Assembly: GCA_016201435.1 (NCBI GenBank)
Contig: JACQCT010000021.1
Location: 1-39,727, forward strand
Source of the DNA: Nitrososphaerota archaeon
Lineage (GTDB): Archaea > Thermoproteota > Nitrososphaeria > Nitrososphaerales > Nitrosopumilaceae
Direction: 5' to 3'
Length of the DNA stretch: 39,727 nucleotides
Part shown: positions 23,266-31,649 of the stretch, one piece after another
Numbering within the stretch: position 1 is the stretch's first letter
Layout: the number at the start of each line of letters is the position of its first letter
The notes under the pieces: model-generated
Told to the model about the DNA's origin: nothing
The model's database searches: none
Seen by the model: only the letters and a program-made list of their open reading frames with translations
Position numbers and translations under genes: made by a program

Positions 23266-24158
23266 TTGGATAACGCATGTAATAATGGATTTAATTTTGA
23301 GAACTTCCAAGTATGATTTTTAATATTTGATTTTATTCTGCCTTCAAACAAAACAAAATTAATTCTTTGAATTTTCTTTTTATTTTTTAAAGTTAGTCTT
23401 TTTAGTATCGGGGTATCATTTATTGTACTCAAACCTGATTTTTTTAGATAAAAATCGAGTATTTTGGAATACTTTGTTCCTCTTTTAGGCACAGTAAATG
23501 GAATTGTCAAGTATGGCGTGTTTTTAGTTTGTTTTAAAACAAGAATTTTATTATTTGATTTTATTATTAGACCAACACATTTTAACACAAATTTGTTTTT
23601 TGCCTGTATAGAAAACCAATTAAAAGTTACAGTATCCACATTTACTACTTTCCTAAAAGGCACTATTATTGAACCGATTCGAAAATACCTTCCAGAATGA
23701 TATATCAGCGGTTTTTTTGTCTCATCATATGAGATTGTAACCGCCCTGCCTACAACCATGGTATGATCCCCTAATTTTTTCATTGTAACTAATTTACATT
23801 CAACATTTACTATACAACCCGCAATCATTGGCGATTTTATTTTTCTTGAAGATAAAAATTCAAAAAAGCCTTTAACTTTTAATTTATCAATTTCTCTTCT
23901 AGAGTACCCTCCTGCAATGTTTACTGCCATTGTTTGTCCCTCAGATGACACATTTATTCCAAATTCCTTTGTTTTTTTGATATTTTCAAAAGTTGCAGAA
24001 CCTTCATGGATAAAGACTGCTATGAGCATAGGCTTGTATGAAATCTGCATTGTCCATTCTGCAGCCATGACATTTTGCCCATGTGGACCAGAGGAAGTGA
24101 CTAGACTGATTCCTGTTGTAAAATATCTCTGTGCCTTTTCTGCAATTCTTCGATTCAA
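23262..24158 (-). CDS. Flavin-reductase-like domain fused to a degenerate Nudix-like domain
   Basis: 298 residues. Residues 1-~170 are a FMN-binding split-barrel flavin reductase domain (GISLVTSSGPHGQNVMAAEW, HEGSATFENI, EFGINVS, then GDHTMVVGRAV and IYHSGRYFRIG). Residues ~190-298 have the plan of a Nudix hydrolase: VLKCVGLIIKSNNKILVLKQ, then a strand-loop, then VPKRGTKYSKILDFYLKKSG where the GEx-REUxEExG box should be. The catalytic acidic residues are replaced by Lys, Arg and Ser, so this domain should not hydrolyse; it may bind a nucleotide or flavin instead. The protein thus couples reduced-flavin chemistry with a nucleotide-like sensor. The reductase partner and substrate are unknown. 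Confidence 0.7.
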   Translation of the reverse strand: MNRRIAEKAQRYFTTGISLVTSSGPHGQNVMAAEWTMQISYKPMLIAVFIHEGSATFENIKKTKEFGINVSSEGQTMAVNIAGGYSRREIDKLKVKGFFEFLSSRKIKSPMIAGCIVNVECKLVTMKKLGDHTMVVGRAVTISYDETKKPLIYHSGRYFRIGSIIVPFRKVVNVDTVTFNWFSIQAKNKFVLKCVGLIIKSNNKILVLKQTKNTPYLTIPFTVPKRGTKYSKILDFYLKKSGLSTINDTPILKRLTLKNKKKIQRINFVLFEGRIKSNIKNHTWKFSKLNPLLHALSN

Positions 24159-24207
24159 TTTTATTAAATCATGCTTGTTCTGTTATTAGTTGTTTGTTTA
24201 CAGAAAC

Positions 24208-24217
24208 CTTTATGAAA
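24208..24217 (+). promoter_or_regulatory. TATA box for the 24239 gene
   Basis: CCTTTATGAA is centred about 27 bases before ATG 24239. This spacing is the reason for preferring the 24239 start over the earlier in-frame ATG at 24212. Confidence 0.45.
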
Positions 24218-24238
24218 GTAGGATTGAAGAGTGCAGAC

Positions 24239-24595
24239 ATGATAATTCAAGAAATAACAGTTAATGGAAAAAAATTCCGTTTAACCATGACTGATCAATT
24301 ACTAATGGATGTAAGGCGTCTAAAGGCATTATACAATGCAGCATATGAAGATCCAGAGAGCTTTGAAGAAGTAAGCTCTGCAATATCAAATACAATAAAT
24401 CAGATTGCAACTGCGGTAGAACCACCTGTATCTGACAGTGATTTAGATGGTATGATACAATCTATAATGAAGGCAGTGGATGAAAAAGCAAAAGAGACAG
24501 ATGAGGCAAAAGCAAAACATGCCGAAGATACAGCAAAATCTACAAAAAAAGCAACAAAACCTACGCCTAAAACTACCAAAAAATCAAAAAAGTAA
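24239..24595 (+). CDS. Small acidic protein with Lys/Thr-rich tail
   Basis: 118 residues from ATG 24239 (an earlier ATG at 24212 and one at 24131 are in frame). The N-terminal part has two strands and helices (IQEITVNGKKFRL, DVRRLKALYNAAYEDPESFE); the C-terminal ~30 residues are almost only Lys, Thr, Ala and Pro. Such tails are seen on nucleic-acid- or ribosome-associated archaeal proteins. No family recognised. The longer reading frame runs into the start of the divergent flavin reductase gene (24158) and would give an improbable hydrophobic beginning, so the shorter start is preferred. Function unknown. Confidence 0.6.
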   Translation: MIIQEITVNGKKFRLTMTDQLLMDVRRLKALYNAAYEDPESFEEVSSAISNTINQIATAVEPPVSDSDLDGMIQSIMKAVDEKAKETDEAKAKHAEDTAKSTKKATKPTPKTTKKSKK

Positions 24596-24637
24596 CAATT
24601 TGTTGAGTTATAAATCAGAAAAATGTCCCCCGTATGG

Positions 24638-24648
24638 GTTATATCATC
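24638..24648 (+). promoter_or_regulatory. TATA box for the 37-residue zinc miniprotein
   Basis: GGTTATATCAT is centred about 24 bases before the GTG at 24667. It supports that start and its status as an independent gene. Confidence 0.45.
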
Positions 24649-24666
24649 TAAAAACCATAATCAATT

Positions 24667-24780
24667 GTGCAAACACATTGTGAATGTGGCATTTGCGGGC
24701 ATGTTTCTGAAAACGAATGCATCATAAAAGAATGCAAATGCTGTCTTAATTTTCATACAAGATCCGGACCTAAAAAATAA
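24667..24780 (+). CDS. 37-residue Cys-rich zinc miniprotein (GTG start)
   Basis: 37 residues from GTG to TAA 24778-24780 with nine potential ligands: C5, C7, C10, H12, C18, C23, C25, C26 and H30. The first cluster is HCECGICGH and the second KECKCCLNFH, so two metal sites are possible. A TATA box about 24 bases before the GTG points to a leaderless gene. The TAA is inside the run CCTAAAAAATAA. No function; likely zinc or other metal binding. Confidence 0.6.
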   Translation: MQTHCECGICGHVSENECIIKECKCCLNFHTRSGPKK

Positions 24781-24890
24781 TTTTTTCTTTTTCAAATATT
24801 ATGAGATCATAGTAATAAAATAATTTCGCGTGTTATGATTTATTTAGTAGTTACATGACCATAAGGAAGATAAAATGCCATTGATCTAGA

Positions 24891-24898
24891 TTTAAATA
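24891..24898 (+). promoter_or_regulatory. TATA box for the threonine synthase gene
   Basis: TTTAAATA is centred about 26 bases before the TTG at 24921, which supports a leaderless TTG start. Confidence 0.5.
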
Positions 24899-24920
24899 AG
24901 TACTATCTACAGTTTTCATA

Positions 24921-26252
24921 TTGCAATCTGGAGCTTTGCAAAAATGCATTGAACCTACATGTGGTTTAGAATATCCTATTTCGGATATCAGAATAGAGTG
25001 TGATCGTGGTCACTTATTAGATATAAAATACAAAGATACACCACACATATCGCTTAAAGATATATTTTATAAAAGAAGAAATCACTCTAATGATATTTTT
25101 AATGAGAGCGGAGTTTGGAGATTCAGAGAACTGTTAAACTTTTGTCAAATAGACACTGAAAATTTTGATGAGTATTCAAAGTGCCTTGTTTCCTTGGATG
25201 GTGCTGAAGGACGATTATCAAAACCATATCATATGTCAAAAGTTTCTGATTATGTAGGACTAAAGAATCTATTACTTCAACCTGAAGGATACAATCCAAG
25301 TGGTTCATTCAAAGACAATGGAATGTCTACTGCAGTCACACATGCTAAACTTGTTAATATAAACAAAATTATCTGTGCGTCTACAGGCAATACTTCAGCA
25401 TCAGCTGCAATGTATGCAGCAAATGAAAATATTGAATGTGACGTCTACATACCAGCAGGAGAAGTAGCTCCAGGAAAGTTAAGCCAGGCTTTTCAATTTG
25501 GTGCTCAAGTGATAGAAATAAAAGGAAATTTTGATGATGCGCTTTCCGCTTCACTAAAAAAAGCAAGTGAAGTTGGAGGGTATACCGTAAATTCTGTGAA
25601 CCCATTTAGAATAGAAGGGCAAAAAACCATCGTATTTAGAGCACTAGAACAGCTAGATTGGAATCCTCCAGACTGGATTGTATATCCAGGAGGCGCGTTA
25701 GGAAATACATCAAGCTGTGGCAAAAGTCTCATGGAACTCTATGAGTGGGGATGGATAAAAAAAATTCCACGAATTGCAGTAGTTAATTCAGAAGGCGCAA
25801 ATACATTACATACACTTTACAATGGAAAATTTGAGGATACGAATTTGCGTTGGAATAAAGGAAAGCCAGATGTTGAGATAATTAAAAAATATTATACATA
25901 CATGGATAAAAATGGAATAAGACCAAAAACTAAAGCTACTGCAATTCAAATTGCAAAACCAGCTAACATTCTCAAAGGTTTGCGAGCTCTCGAATATACA
26001 AATGGTGTTGTAACTCAAGTCTCTGATCAAGAAATGATGGATGGAATGGCATTAGTTGGTTTGAATGGATTTGACTGTGAAATGGCATCAGGTGCAGTTC
26101 CAGCAGGTGTTAAAAAATTAATTACTGAAGAAATTATCAAAAAAGACGACACTGTAGTCGGAATATTAACAGGTAGGCAGAAAGACGCTAGTATTCCTGT
26201 AGATTATCACAAAAACCCTCAAAATAGGTTTGCAAATCCACCTCGAACCTAG
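24921..26252 (+). CDS. thrC: Threonine synthase
   Basis: 443 residues, TTG start. PLP-dependent lyase that makes threonine from O-phosphohomoserine. The PLP lysine is K131 in PSGSFKDNGM, followed by ASTGNTSASAA, the phosphate-binding loop typical of threonine synthase, and IVYPGGALGNTSS. A small N-terminal zinc-ribbon-like piece (K8-CIEPTCG ... CDRGH) precedes the catalytic domain, as in other archaeal threonine synthases with a mini zinc region. Promoter with TATA about 26 bases upstream. Its end overlaps the stop of the CDF transporter gene by 4 bases, in convergent arrangement. Confidence 0.92.
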   Translation: MQSGALQKCIEPTCGLEYPISDIRIECDRGHLLDIKYKDTPHISLKDIFYKRRNHSNDIFNESGVWRFRELLNFCQIDTENFDEYSKCLVSLDGAEGRLSKPYHMSKVSDYVGLKNLLLQPEGYNPSGSFKDNGMSTAVTHAKLVNINKIICASTGNTSASAAMYAANENIECDVYIPAGEVAPGKLSQAFQFGAQVIEIKGNFDDALSASLKKASEVGGYTVNSVNPFRIEGQKTIVFRALEQLDWNPPDWIVYPGGALGNTSSCGKSLMELYEWGWIKKIPRIAVVNSEGANTLHTLYNGKFEDTNLRWNKGKPDVEIIKKYYTYMDKNGIRPKTKATAIQIAKPANILKGLRALEYTNGVVTQVSDQEMMDGMALVGLNGFDCEMASGAVPAGVKKLITEEIIKKDDTVVGILTGRQKDASIPVDYHKNPQNRFANPPRT

Positions 26253-27154
26253 TTTGGAGATTCAGGTTCTGGTACTATAACTACACGTACTAGATCTAAT
26301 TCATTTTTTATTGTATCAGATATTGCTTTGACTATCTTACTTGTTTCATCAAGTCTAGTTTCACTTGGCAAAAGTATGTGTATCTCAGCATTAAATTCAG
26401 TACCAACTGGTCTCAAATAGACATCGCCTGTTTTTATTACAAATTTTTCATAAATTATTTTTTTTATGTTGTTTGTAATTTGTGGATCATTAACAGCATC
26501 AACAAGAACCAATGTGGATTCTTTAATTGCAGTATACGCCATTAGGAAAATGTATCCTGCAATAATCATACCACCAACGGCATCCATAAATTTGAAAGGA
26601 GTGTATGTACCAACAAGTACGCTTACTAGTCCAACAAATGATGCAGTCCCATCCTTTATCGAATTTTTTGCATCTAATTTTAAAGATATTAAGTTAGATT
26701 CTATGGCTACTTTTCTTATCACAAAAGCTCGATGTAATGAGATACCTCCTGCAGCTGCAAGTGTTATCATAGTGATCTCAGGATATCGTATATCCACATG
26801 ATTATACAATACATTAACTGCATGTAATGTGATAAGAATGCCTAAAACTACAATAATTATTGCAGCAATAAACGCAGCTAAAACTTCTACCTTACGATAT
26901 CCAAAATGAAATAAACTACTCCTTGGTTTTTTTACCATCAAGATTCCAAACCAAACAATAAATGAAATCATGGCATCCGCAAGAGAATCTAATCCATCTG
27001 CAGTGAGTGTAATGCTTCCAGTAAAGGTAGTTACAATAAGCTCAGCAAATCCGATAGCTGCAAGTGTTATTACTGATTGCCTTGCTGCACGTTGTCCCCT
27101 GTTAAGAACACTATTGCTGTCTGTCGTAGCACCTTGTTTGTTTGAAAAACCCAA
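26249..27154 (-). CDS. Cation diffusion facilitator (CDF) metal exporter
   Basis: 301 residues with six membrane helices (about 28-47, 59-75, 93-113, 125-140, 165-180, 190-208) and a C-terminal cytoplasmic ferredoxin-like domain. The first metal site is D56-x3-D60 in DGLDSLAD on helix 2, and the second is D-x-x-x-S-x-x-D in LDAKNSIKD on helix 5, both expected of CDF proteins; the first has Asp where many zinc members have His, which suggests iron/manganese-type or mixed substrates. It would efflux a divalent metal against the proton gradient. It converges on threonine synthase with a 4-base overlap. Confidence 0.9.
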   Translation of the reverse strand: MGFSNKQGATTDSNSVLNRGQRAARQSVITLAAIGFAELIVTTFTGSITLTADGLDSLADAMISFIVWFGILMVKKPRSSLFHFGYRKVEVLAAFIAAIIIVVLGILITLHAVNVLYNHVDIRYPEITMITLAAAGGISLHRAFVIRKVAIESNLISLKLDAKNSIKDGTASFVGLVSVLVGTYTPFKFMDAVGGMIIAGYIFLMAYTAIKESTLVLVDAVNDPQITNNIKKIIYEKFVIKTGDVYLRPVGTEFNAEIHILLPSETRLDETSKIVKAISDTIKNELDLVRVVIVPEPESPN

Positions 27155-27207
27155 TTTAGAATCTTATCTGATTTAAGTTAGAATACATAGTTTTTAAAGA
27201 ATATGAT

Positions 27208-28257
27208 TTATTTTTGTGCAAAATGTTCCTCTAAAATCCTCTTTTTCTCTTCCATGTGAAACAGTTCTTCAGTATGTTTGAATGCGTCATTTTTATTTCG
27301 TTTGAATAACATTGCCTGCATCAAAAGATGGTTTTCGGGAACTACTATTCCTGTTTGATCATCAGAATATGTGATTTTTACAATATCATCTTGCACTTCT
27401 AACATATCTGCATGTATGTGGATCATATTGGTATCCTTGAAACTGAATTTTGTGGTCTCTGCAAAATCTCTAATGTCTTTTGTTCCTTTAGCAGTATACA
27501 ATGTAGCAACACCGTATTCATTTTTAAAAAGCTCCAAAATTTCAGATGATGATGGAGCTGCTTCATTAAATCTGATATCCATTGAATGTACATGCATTTG
27601 TCTTGTTGGAACTTTGAAAGCACGTATAAACAAAGGAGTGTCTTTTCCCATGTAATTTTTAACATCATCATTATGATGTGGTTTACGTGTCCATTCAATC
27701 GAATCTTTTACTTCGGTTTTATAATCTTCCAAATCTGCCCACCTGCGCAAAAGTGTCGCGTCAAATCTTTTTATTTTCTTTCCATATTTTTCTTTGAGTG
27801 GTTGTAGTATTCTCCCCATTCCAGTAACGTTACAACTTCCTTGCATAACGTATTTTTTATCAAATGCCTCGACATAATTTGCTCTAGAATTGAATATTAA
27901 ATCAGCTACTGCATTCTCACCTGTAATTTTTTCGCCTCCTTGAAAAATAGCTTGGATATTTTTTGGCTCATACAAGTTTTTTTTATTTGCATAACCATTT
28001 CCTCCAGGAGATGCATCTATTACCAAATCACATTTTTCTAATGTATCTTCAATTGTACCAGATATCTTAAAATTTTTAAACTGTTCTATCTTGTTTTTTG
28101 GAACATAAACTCCAAATCCTCTTGAAATGGCATCATGGACTTTATCATCTGGAGAGTATTTTCCAATCCCTATTAACTCGATATCTGGATCTCCAGCAAT
28201 AAACTGAGTAATTCTACTTCCTATGGAGCCATACCCATTAACAAAAACCTTTTTCAT
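27208..28257 (-). CDS. gap: Type II glyceraldehyde-3-phosphate dehydrogenase
   Basis: 349 residues of the archaeal phosphorylating GAPDH. The Rossmann start VNGYGSIGSRI binds NAD(P), the catalytic cysteine is C142 in GSCNVTGMGRIL, and FDATLLRRWADLED follows, as in other archaeal enzymes. In ammonia-oxidising archaea it works in gluconeogenesis from the carbon-fixation cycle together with the FBP aldolase/phosphatase at 33866. A TATA-like GGTTATCTAAAT is centred about 27 bases before the ATG. It is divergent from the DsbA-like gene at 28335. Confidence 0.95.
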   Translation of the reverse strand: MKKVFVNGYGSIGSRITQFIAGDPDIELIGIGKYSPDDKVHDAISRGFGVYVPKNKIEQFKNFKISGTIEDTLEKCDLVIDASPGGNGYANKKNLYEPKNIQAIFQGGEKITGENAVADLIFNSRANYVEAFDKKYVMQGSCNVTGMGRILQPLKEKYGKKIKRFDATLLRRWADLEDYKTEVKDSIEWTRKPHHNDDVKNYMGKDTPLFIRAFKVPTRQMHVHSMDIRFNEAAPSSSEILELFKNEYGVATLYTAKGTKDIRDFAETTKFSFKDTNMIHIHADMLEVQDDIVKITYSDDQTGIVVPENHLLMQAMLFKRNKNDAFKHTEELFHMEEKKRILEEHFAQK

Positions 28258-28305
28258 AATTTTTTTACTATGCTGCCCACTTATTTAGATAACCCTGACA
28301 AGAAC

Positions 28306-28313
28306 TAAATATC
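28306..28313 (+). promoter_or_regulatory. TATA box for the DsbA-like gene
   Basis: TAAATATC is centred about 26 bases before the TTG at 28335, which supports the TTG start. Confidence 0.45.
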
Positions 28314-28334
28314 GCAAAAAACTTTCTTAGATAG

Positions 28335-29030
28335 TTGAAGATTCATGGTCCATCTATTGGAATAGGTGCAGCTATTGCAGGCATAACAGTATTTGCCATA
28401 TTTATGATGGCAGGTACAGGGTATGTTAATTCTGATAATACTACAAAAACTCAAAGTAATGATAATGAAAAATTTCAGATGAATTTACTTTCAGACAATA
28501 CCTCACCTATACTTGGATCAAAAGATGCCCCTATCACAATGGTGGAATTTGGGGATTACCAATGTTTTTACTGTAACCAATTCTATCATGCCACAGAATC
28601 CGACATTGTAAAAAATTATGTTAATACAGGCAAAGTAAAACTTGTTTTCAAAGATTTGACAATAATTGGTCAAGATTCAATAAATGCAGCTCATGCTGCA
28701 CATTGTGCTCAGGAGAAAGGAAAATTCTGGGAATATCACGATATGTTGTATAATAACTGGGCAGGAGAAAATACAGGGTGGGCCTCTTCAAAAAATCTAC
28801 TTGCGTTTGCTACCCAAGTAAACATTACGGAATCTGATTTTAATGCCTGTATGAGTGATGCCAGATACATTTCCATAGTCAAGGGTAGTGTATCAGATGC
28901 ACATACACTAGGATTAACAGGAACGCCTGATTTTTTCATCATAGGACCTGACAATTCTATAACTAAGATTGTTGGTGCTCAGCCATATGAGGCATTTGAC
29001 GAGATTTTCAAATCAAAACTCAAAACATAG
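28335..29030 (+). CDS. DsbA-like membrane-anchored thiol oxidoreductase
   Basis: 231 residues, TTG start. An N-terminal membrane helix (about 8-28, no Lys/Arg charge after it) and a polar linker (residues 31-60) place the rest outside the cell. The thioredoxin/DsbA fold shows DYQCFYCNQF with the redox pair C77 and C80, and the cis-proline loop TGTPDFF near residue 197. Two more cysteines (about 119 and 176) flank the helical insert. It forms or isomerises disulphides in secreted proteins, for example the Cys-bearing pilin-like proteins in this window. A TATA-like box lies about 26 bases upstream. Confidence 0.88.
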   Translation: MKIHGPSIGIGAAIAGITVFAIFMMAGTGYVNSDNTTKTQSNDNEKFQMNLLSDNTSPILGSKDAPITMVEFGDYQCFYCNQFYHATESDIVKNYVNTGKVKLVFKDLTIIGQDSINAAHAAHCAQEKGKFWEYHDMLYNNWAGENTGWASSKNLLAFATQVNITESDFNACMSDARYISIVKGSVSDAHTLGLTGTPDFFIIGPDNSITKIVGAQPYEAFDEIFKSKLKT

Positions 29031-29103
29031 CATAATTTTCGCATCTGTACTACAAAAGTGAATAAAAATTATGATTTAGAGGATCAAATTTAACCCTCAA
29101 AAT

Positions 29104-29114
29104 CCTTATATTTG
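29104..29114 (+). promoter_or_regulatory. TATA box for the HMG-CoA synthase gene
   Basis: CCTTATATTTG is centred about 26 bases before the TTG at 29135, a typical leaderless arrangement. Confidence 0.5.
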
Positions 29115-29134
29115 TAAGGTCGAAGGTGTAGCTG

Positions 29135-30529
29135 TTGGCCGTAGGAATTGACGACATTGCTCTCTATATTCCAAGACTGTTTGTAGATGCAAGAGATTTT
29201 GCAAAAGCAAGAGGAATGGATCCAGACAAGCTACAGCGCGGGCTAGGAATATCCAAAATGGCCATGGTGGATACAAACCAAGATCCTGCATGTATGGCAG
29301 CAAATGCTTGTTTGAGGATAATGGAAAGAAGTAAACTGGCTCCAAAAGACGTCGGCAGGTTGTACGTTGCCACAGAATCATCACTAGACGAATCAAAGGC
29401 AATGAATTCATACGTTATTGGCATGCTTGAACAAATCTATGGTGACGATTCTTTTGGCCATTGTGGAGGAATAGAATGCAAATTTGCATGTGTAAGCGGG
29501 TCTTATGCTTTGTATGATAATTCTAATTGGATAAGAGCAGGAGAATCCGGAGGAAAATCTGCGATTGTCGTTGTTTCTGATATAGCAAAGTATGACCTTG
29601 GTTCAAGTGGCGAATACACACAAGGAGCTGGAGCAATAGCCATGCTTGTTAACGACAATCCTAGAATCATGCAGTTTGATCCCAAAGTTACATCTACATC
29701 AATTAAAAATGAATATGATTTCTATAGACCGTTTGGAAAGGAAACACCAATAGTACACGGACAATATTCCAATCTGCTCTATATGATCCAGGTAAAAAAA
29801 GCCTTGATGTCATACAAAGAAAAGGCATTATCAACAGGATTGATGAAACTAAAAGAGGGTGAGACAATTTTAGATTATATCGACTTTCTTAACATGCATT
29901 TACCATATAGTAACATGGGAAAGAAAGCATTATCATATCTTATAAGACACGAATGGAGAAAACTACCGCGCTGGAAAAAAATAATTGAGAAAATGGGCAT
30001 GGAAGAACCAATCCCAAAAGATCCACGCGGTACTATAGAGTCAGTATTAGCAGATTCTGAATTTATGGCAAAAGATCACGAGTTTACTAAAAAGTTTGCA
30101 AAAACAGAAGAATTCCAAGACGTATATGAACAAAAACTTGCTAGTTCACTTATTGCATCACAGATGATTGGCAATTTGTATACTGCATCACTTTATCTTG
30201 GATTTAGAAGTTGCTTAGAGTTTGAATTCCAAAAAGGTACAGACCTTGAAGGAAAGAGAGTGGGATTTGGTTCATATGGTAGTGGAAGTAGTGCCATGGT
30301 GTTTAGTGGAGTGATTGCGCCAGAGTATAAAGAAATTGTAAAAGATATGAATTTGGAATCTGAAATGGGAAATAGAATAAAGCTCTCGCTGGAAGAATAT
30401 GAGGAGATTCATGAAAATAAACGCGGACCCAATGAAAATCTTTTGGATAGTAAAAAAGAATTCGTCTTAGTGGATGTAGAAAGTAGCCCCGAGATAAAAG
30501 GGCAACGCAAATACATATACAAAGAATAA
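29135..30529 (+). CDS. Hydroxymethylglutaryl-CoA synthase
   Basis: 464 residues, TTG start. It condenses acetyl-CoA and acetoacetyl-CoA for the mevalonate (isoprenoid lipid) pathway. The catalytic set is E81 in VATESSLDES, C119 in FACVSGSYAL and the His of NMHLPYSNMGKKA, the last like the eukaryotic/bacterial HsPYxK motif. It then shows GFGSYGSGSSAMVF, the GSGS substrate-binding loop. The 464-residue length and sequence are closer to the bacterial/eukaryotic-type enzyme than to the shorter (~350 residue) euryarchaeal form that binds DUF35. It stands alone; a thiolase/DUF35 pair is at 11319-12748. A TATA box about 26 bases before TTG fits a leaderless gene. Confidence 0.88.
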   Translation: MAVGIDDIALYIPRLFVDARDFAKARGMDPDKLQRGLGISKMAMVDTNQDPACMAANACLRIMERSKLAPKDVGRLYVATESSLDESKAMNSYVIGMLEQIYGDDSFGHCGGIECKFACVSGSYALYDNSNWIRAGESGGKSAIVVVSDIAKYDLGSSGEYTQGAGAIAMLVNDNPRIMQFDPKVTSTSIKNEYDFYRPFGKETPIVHGQYSNLLYMIQVKKALMSYKEKALSTGLMKLKEGETILDYIDFLNMHLPYSNMGKKALSYLIRHEWRKLPRWKKIIEKMGMEEPIPKDPRGTIESVLADSEFMAKDHEFTKKFAKTEEFQDVYEQKLASSLIASQMIGNLYTASLYLGFRSCLEFEFQKGTDLEGKRVGFGSYGSGSSAMVFSGVIAPEYKEIVKDMNLESEMGNRIKLSLEEYEEIHENKRGPNENLLDSKKEFVLVDVESSPEIKGQRKYIYKE

Positions 30530-30588
30530 CACGACAGATCCTAAAGATAACCAAAAAGGATATAAAATCAGACATGCAGAAATTATCT

Positions 30589-30712
30589 ATGCAAGAACGT
30601 TCAATGCCAATTTGTTTTACAACTGATCAATACAAAATGATCGAAGATATTGCAAAACGAAAAGATGCTAGATACAAGTCAACTCATCGAAGAAGTATTG
30701 AATAAAGTTTAA
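30589..30712 (+). pseudogene. Ribbon-helix-helix (CopG/MetJ-like) small DNA-binding protein, apparently frameshifted
   Basis: From ATG 30589 (an earlier in-frame ATG is at 30574) the frame reads a strand (SMPICFTTDQ) and helix (QYKMIEDIAKRK), then derails into ARYKSTHRR and stops at 30705. The +1 frame from ATG 30665 reads MLDTSQLIEEVLNKV and stops at 30712, exactly the second helix expected after 'AKRKG'. Restoring two missing bases (or skipping one) at 30661-30665 (AAAGATG) would give an intact ~40-residue ribbon-helix-helix protein. It may be a real mutation, a sequencing error or, less likely, a programmed +1 shift. A TATA-like ATATAAAA is centred about 25 bases before 30589, which favours that start. 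Confidence 0.6.
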
Positions 30713-30755
30713 AACTACAAGCATCTTCTTTTTTCATTTTATATTAAATATCAAA

Positions 30756-31115
30756 TTACAATATTGTTTCATCATCTTTTTTCCATGCCGGGTCTACTAT
30801 ACATAAAAATTTCAAATCTCCGGAACCAACATTATCAATGTGTTGTTTTGAGCCAGGAAAAACAAAAATTGTATCTCCAACTTTTACATGATTAAATTCA
30901 TTATTGATGTGTAGCACACCTTCGCCTTCCAATATGTAATACACTTCTGAGGTTTTCATTATGTGAGATAAGGTAGATTTTCCATGTGGTAAATTAACAT
31001 ATGCTAAACTATATCGAATTCCGTTTTTTACATGTTGAGGATTAAGTAGATCATAAATTATTGCGCCTTCATTTCCAGTAATTTTTGTAGAATTTTGTGG
31101 ATTTTTTATTATCAT
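30756..31115 (-). CDS. Cupin-domain protein
   Basis: 119 residues, single cupin barrel. The two cupin motifs are visible: HIMKTSEVYYILEGEGVLHI with the metal-ligand candidates H51 and E57, and the second near FPGSKQHIDNVG with H92. The usual second His of motif 1 is not obvious, so metal binding is uncertain. Enzymatic or sugar-binding roles are possible, as for many small cupins. It lies between the frameshifted RHH gene and the zinc-knuckle operon, on the opposite strand from both, and gives no hint of pathway. Confidence 0.8.
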   Translation of the reverse strand: MIIKNPQNSTKITGNEGAIIYDLLNPQHVKNGIRYSLAYVNLPHGKSTLSHIMKTSEVYYILEGEGVLHINNEFNHVKVGDTIFVFPGSKQHIDNVGSGDLKFLCIVDPAWKKDDETIL

Positions 31116-31237
31116 AAATTTATTCTAATTTTTAAAATTAACCAGATATAGGTTTATCAGAACGATTCAATTCATCATCTGGATAATATGAGAATTTTAT
31201 TCCTAATGTTTTTTTAATCGATTCTCATAGTAAATTT

Positions 31238-31648
31238 ATGGGAATCTTAAATCGTAAACCTTCCTTTTGTTCTGTTTGTAAACAAAGTATAACACATAAA
31301 CATAAGCCAAAAAGAGAATGGGATGTAGAAGGACCACTATGTGGAGATTGTTACATTAGTCAAATGCAAAAATATTATGATCTGAGCGTCAAACAAAAAT
31401 GCATTATATGCGGTATAGAAAAAAACATACCAGATTTATGGGAGCCAAAATACTCATGGGAGCTAAAAGGATTGCTTTGTAAAACTTGTTTTGATAAAAA
31501 GGATTCAGAATACGCCAAATCAAAGACATTTTGTGGCAATTGCGGCAAAAAACTAGGAGTCATCAGATACAATCCGAAACGACAATGGGCATTGCAAGGT
31601 CAATTATGTAAGGAATGCTGGGATTCTCAAAAGGCAAAGCTAGGTTAA
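31238..31648 (+). CDS. Triple zinc-knuckle repeat protein
   Basis: 136 residues with three tandem repeats of about 43. Each repeat has C-x2-C, about 20 residues with a conserved Trp, then C-x2-C: C11/C14/C35/C38, C55/C58/C81/C84 and C99/C102/C124/C127, with W28, W74 and W117 just ahead of 'x-G-x-L-C'. Twelve cysteines should bind three zinc ions. The repeats share K-x-x-W-x-(L/V)-x-G-x-L-C. No known family is recognised. It is followed after one base by a two-finger C2H2 protein, so the two are co-translated and probably act together on nucleic acid or a protein partner. Confidence 0.75.
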   Translation: MGILNRKPSFCSVCKQSITHKHKPKREWDVEGPLCGDCYISQMQKYYDLSVKQKCIICGIEKNIPDLWEPKYSWELKGLLCKTCFDKKDSEYAKSKTFCGNCGKKLGVIRYNPKRQWALQGQLCKECWDSQKAKLG

Positions 31649-31649
31649 A

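Noticed and set aside
24131-24238. Longer N-terminus of the gene at 24239
   Set aside because: It would overlap the divergent flavin reductase gene and add a hydrophobic stretch; the TATA box fits ATG 24239 better.
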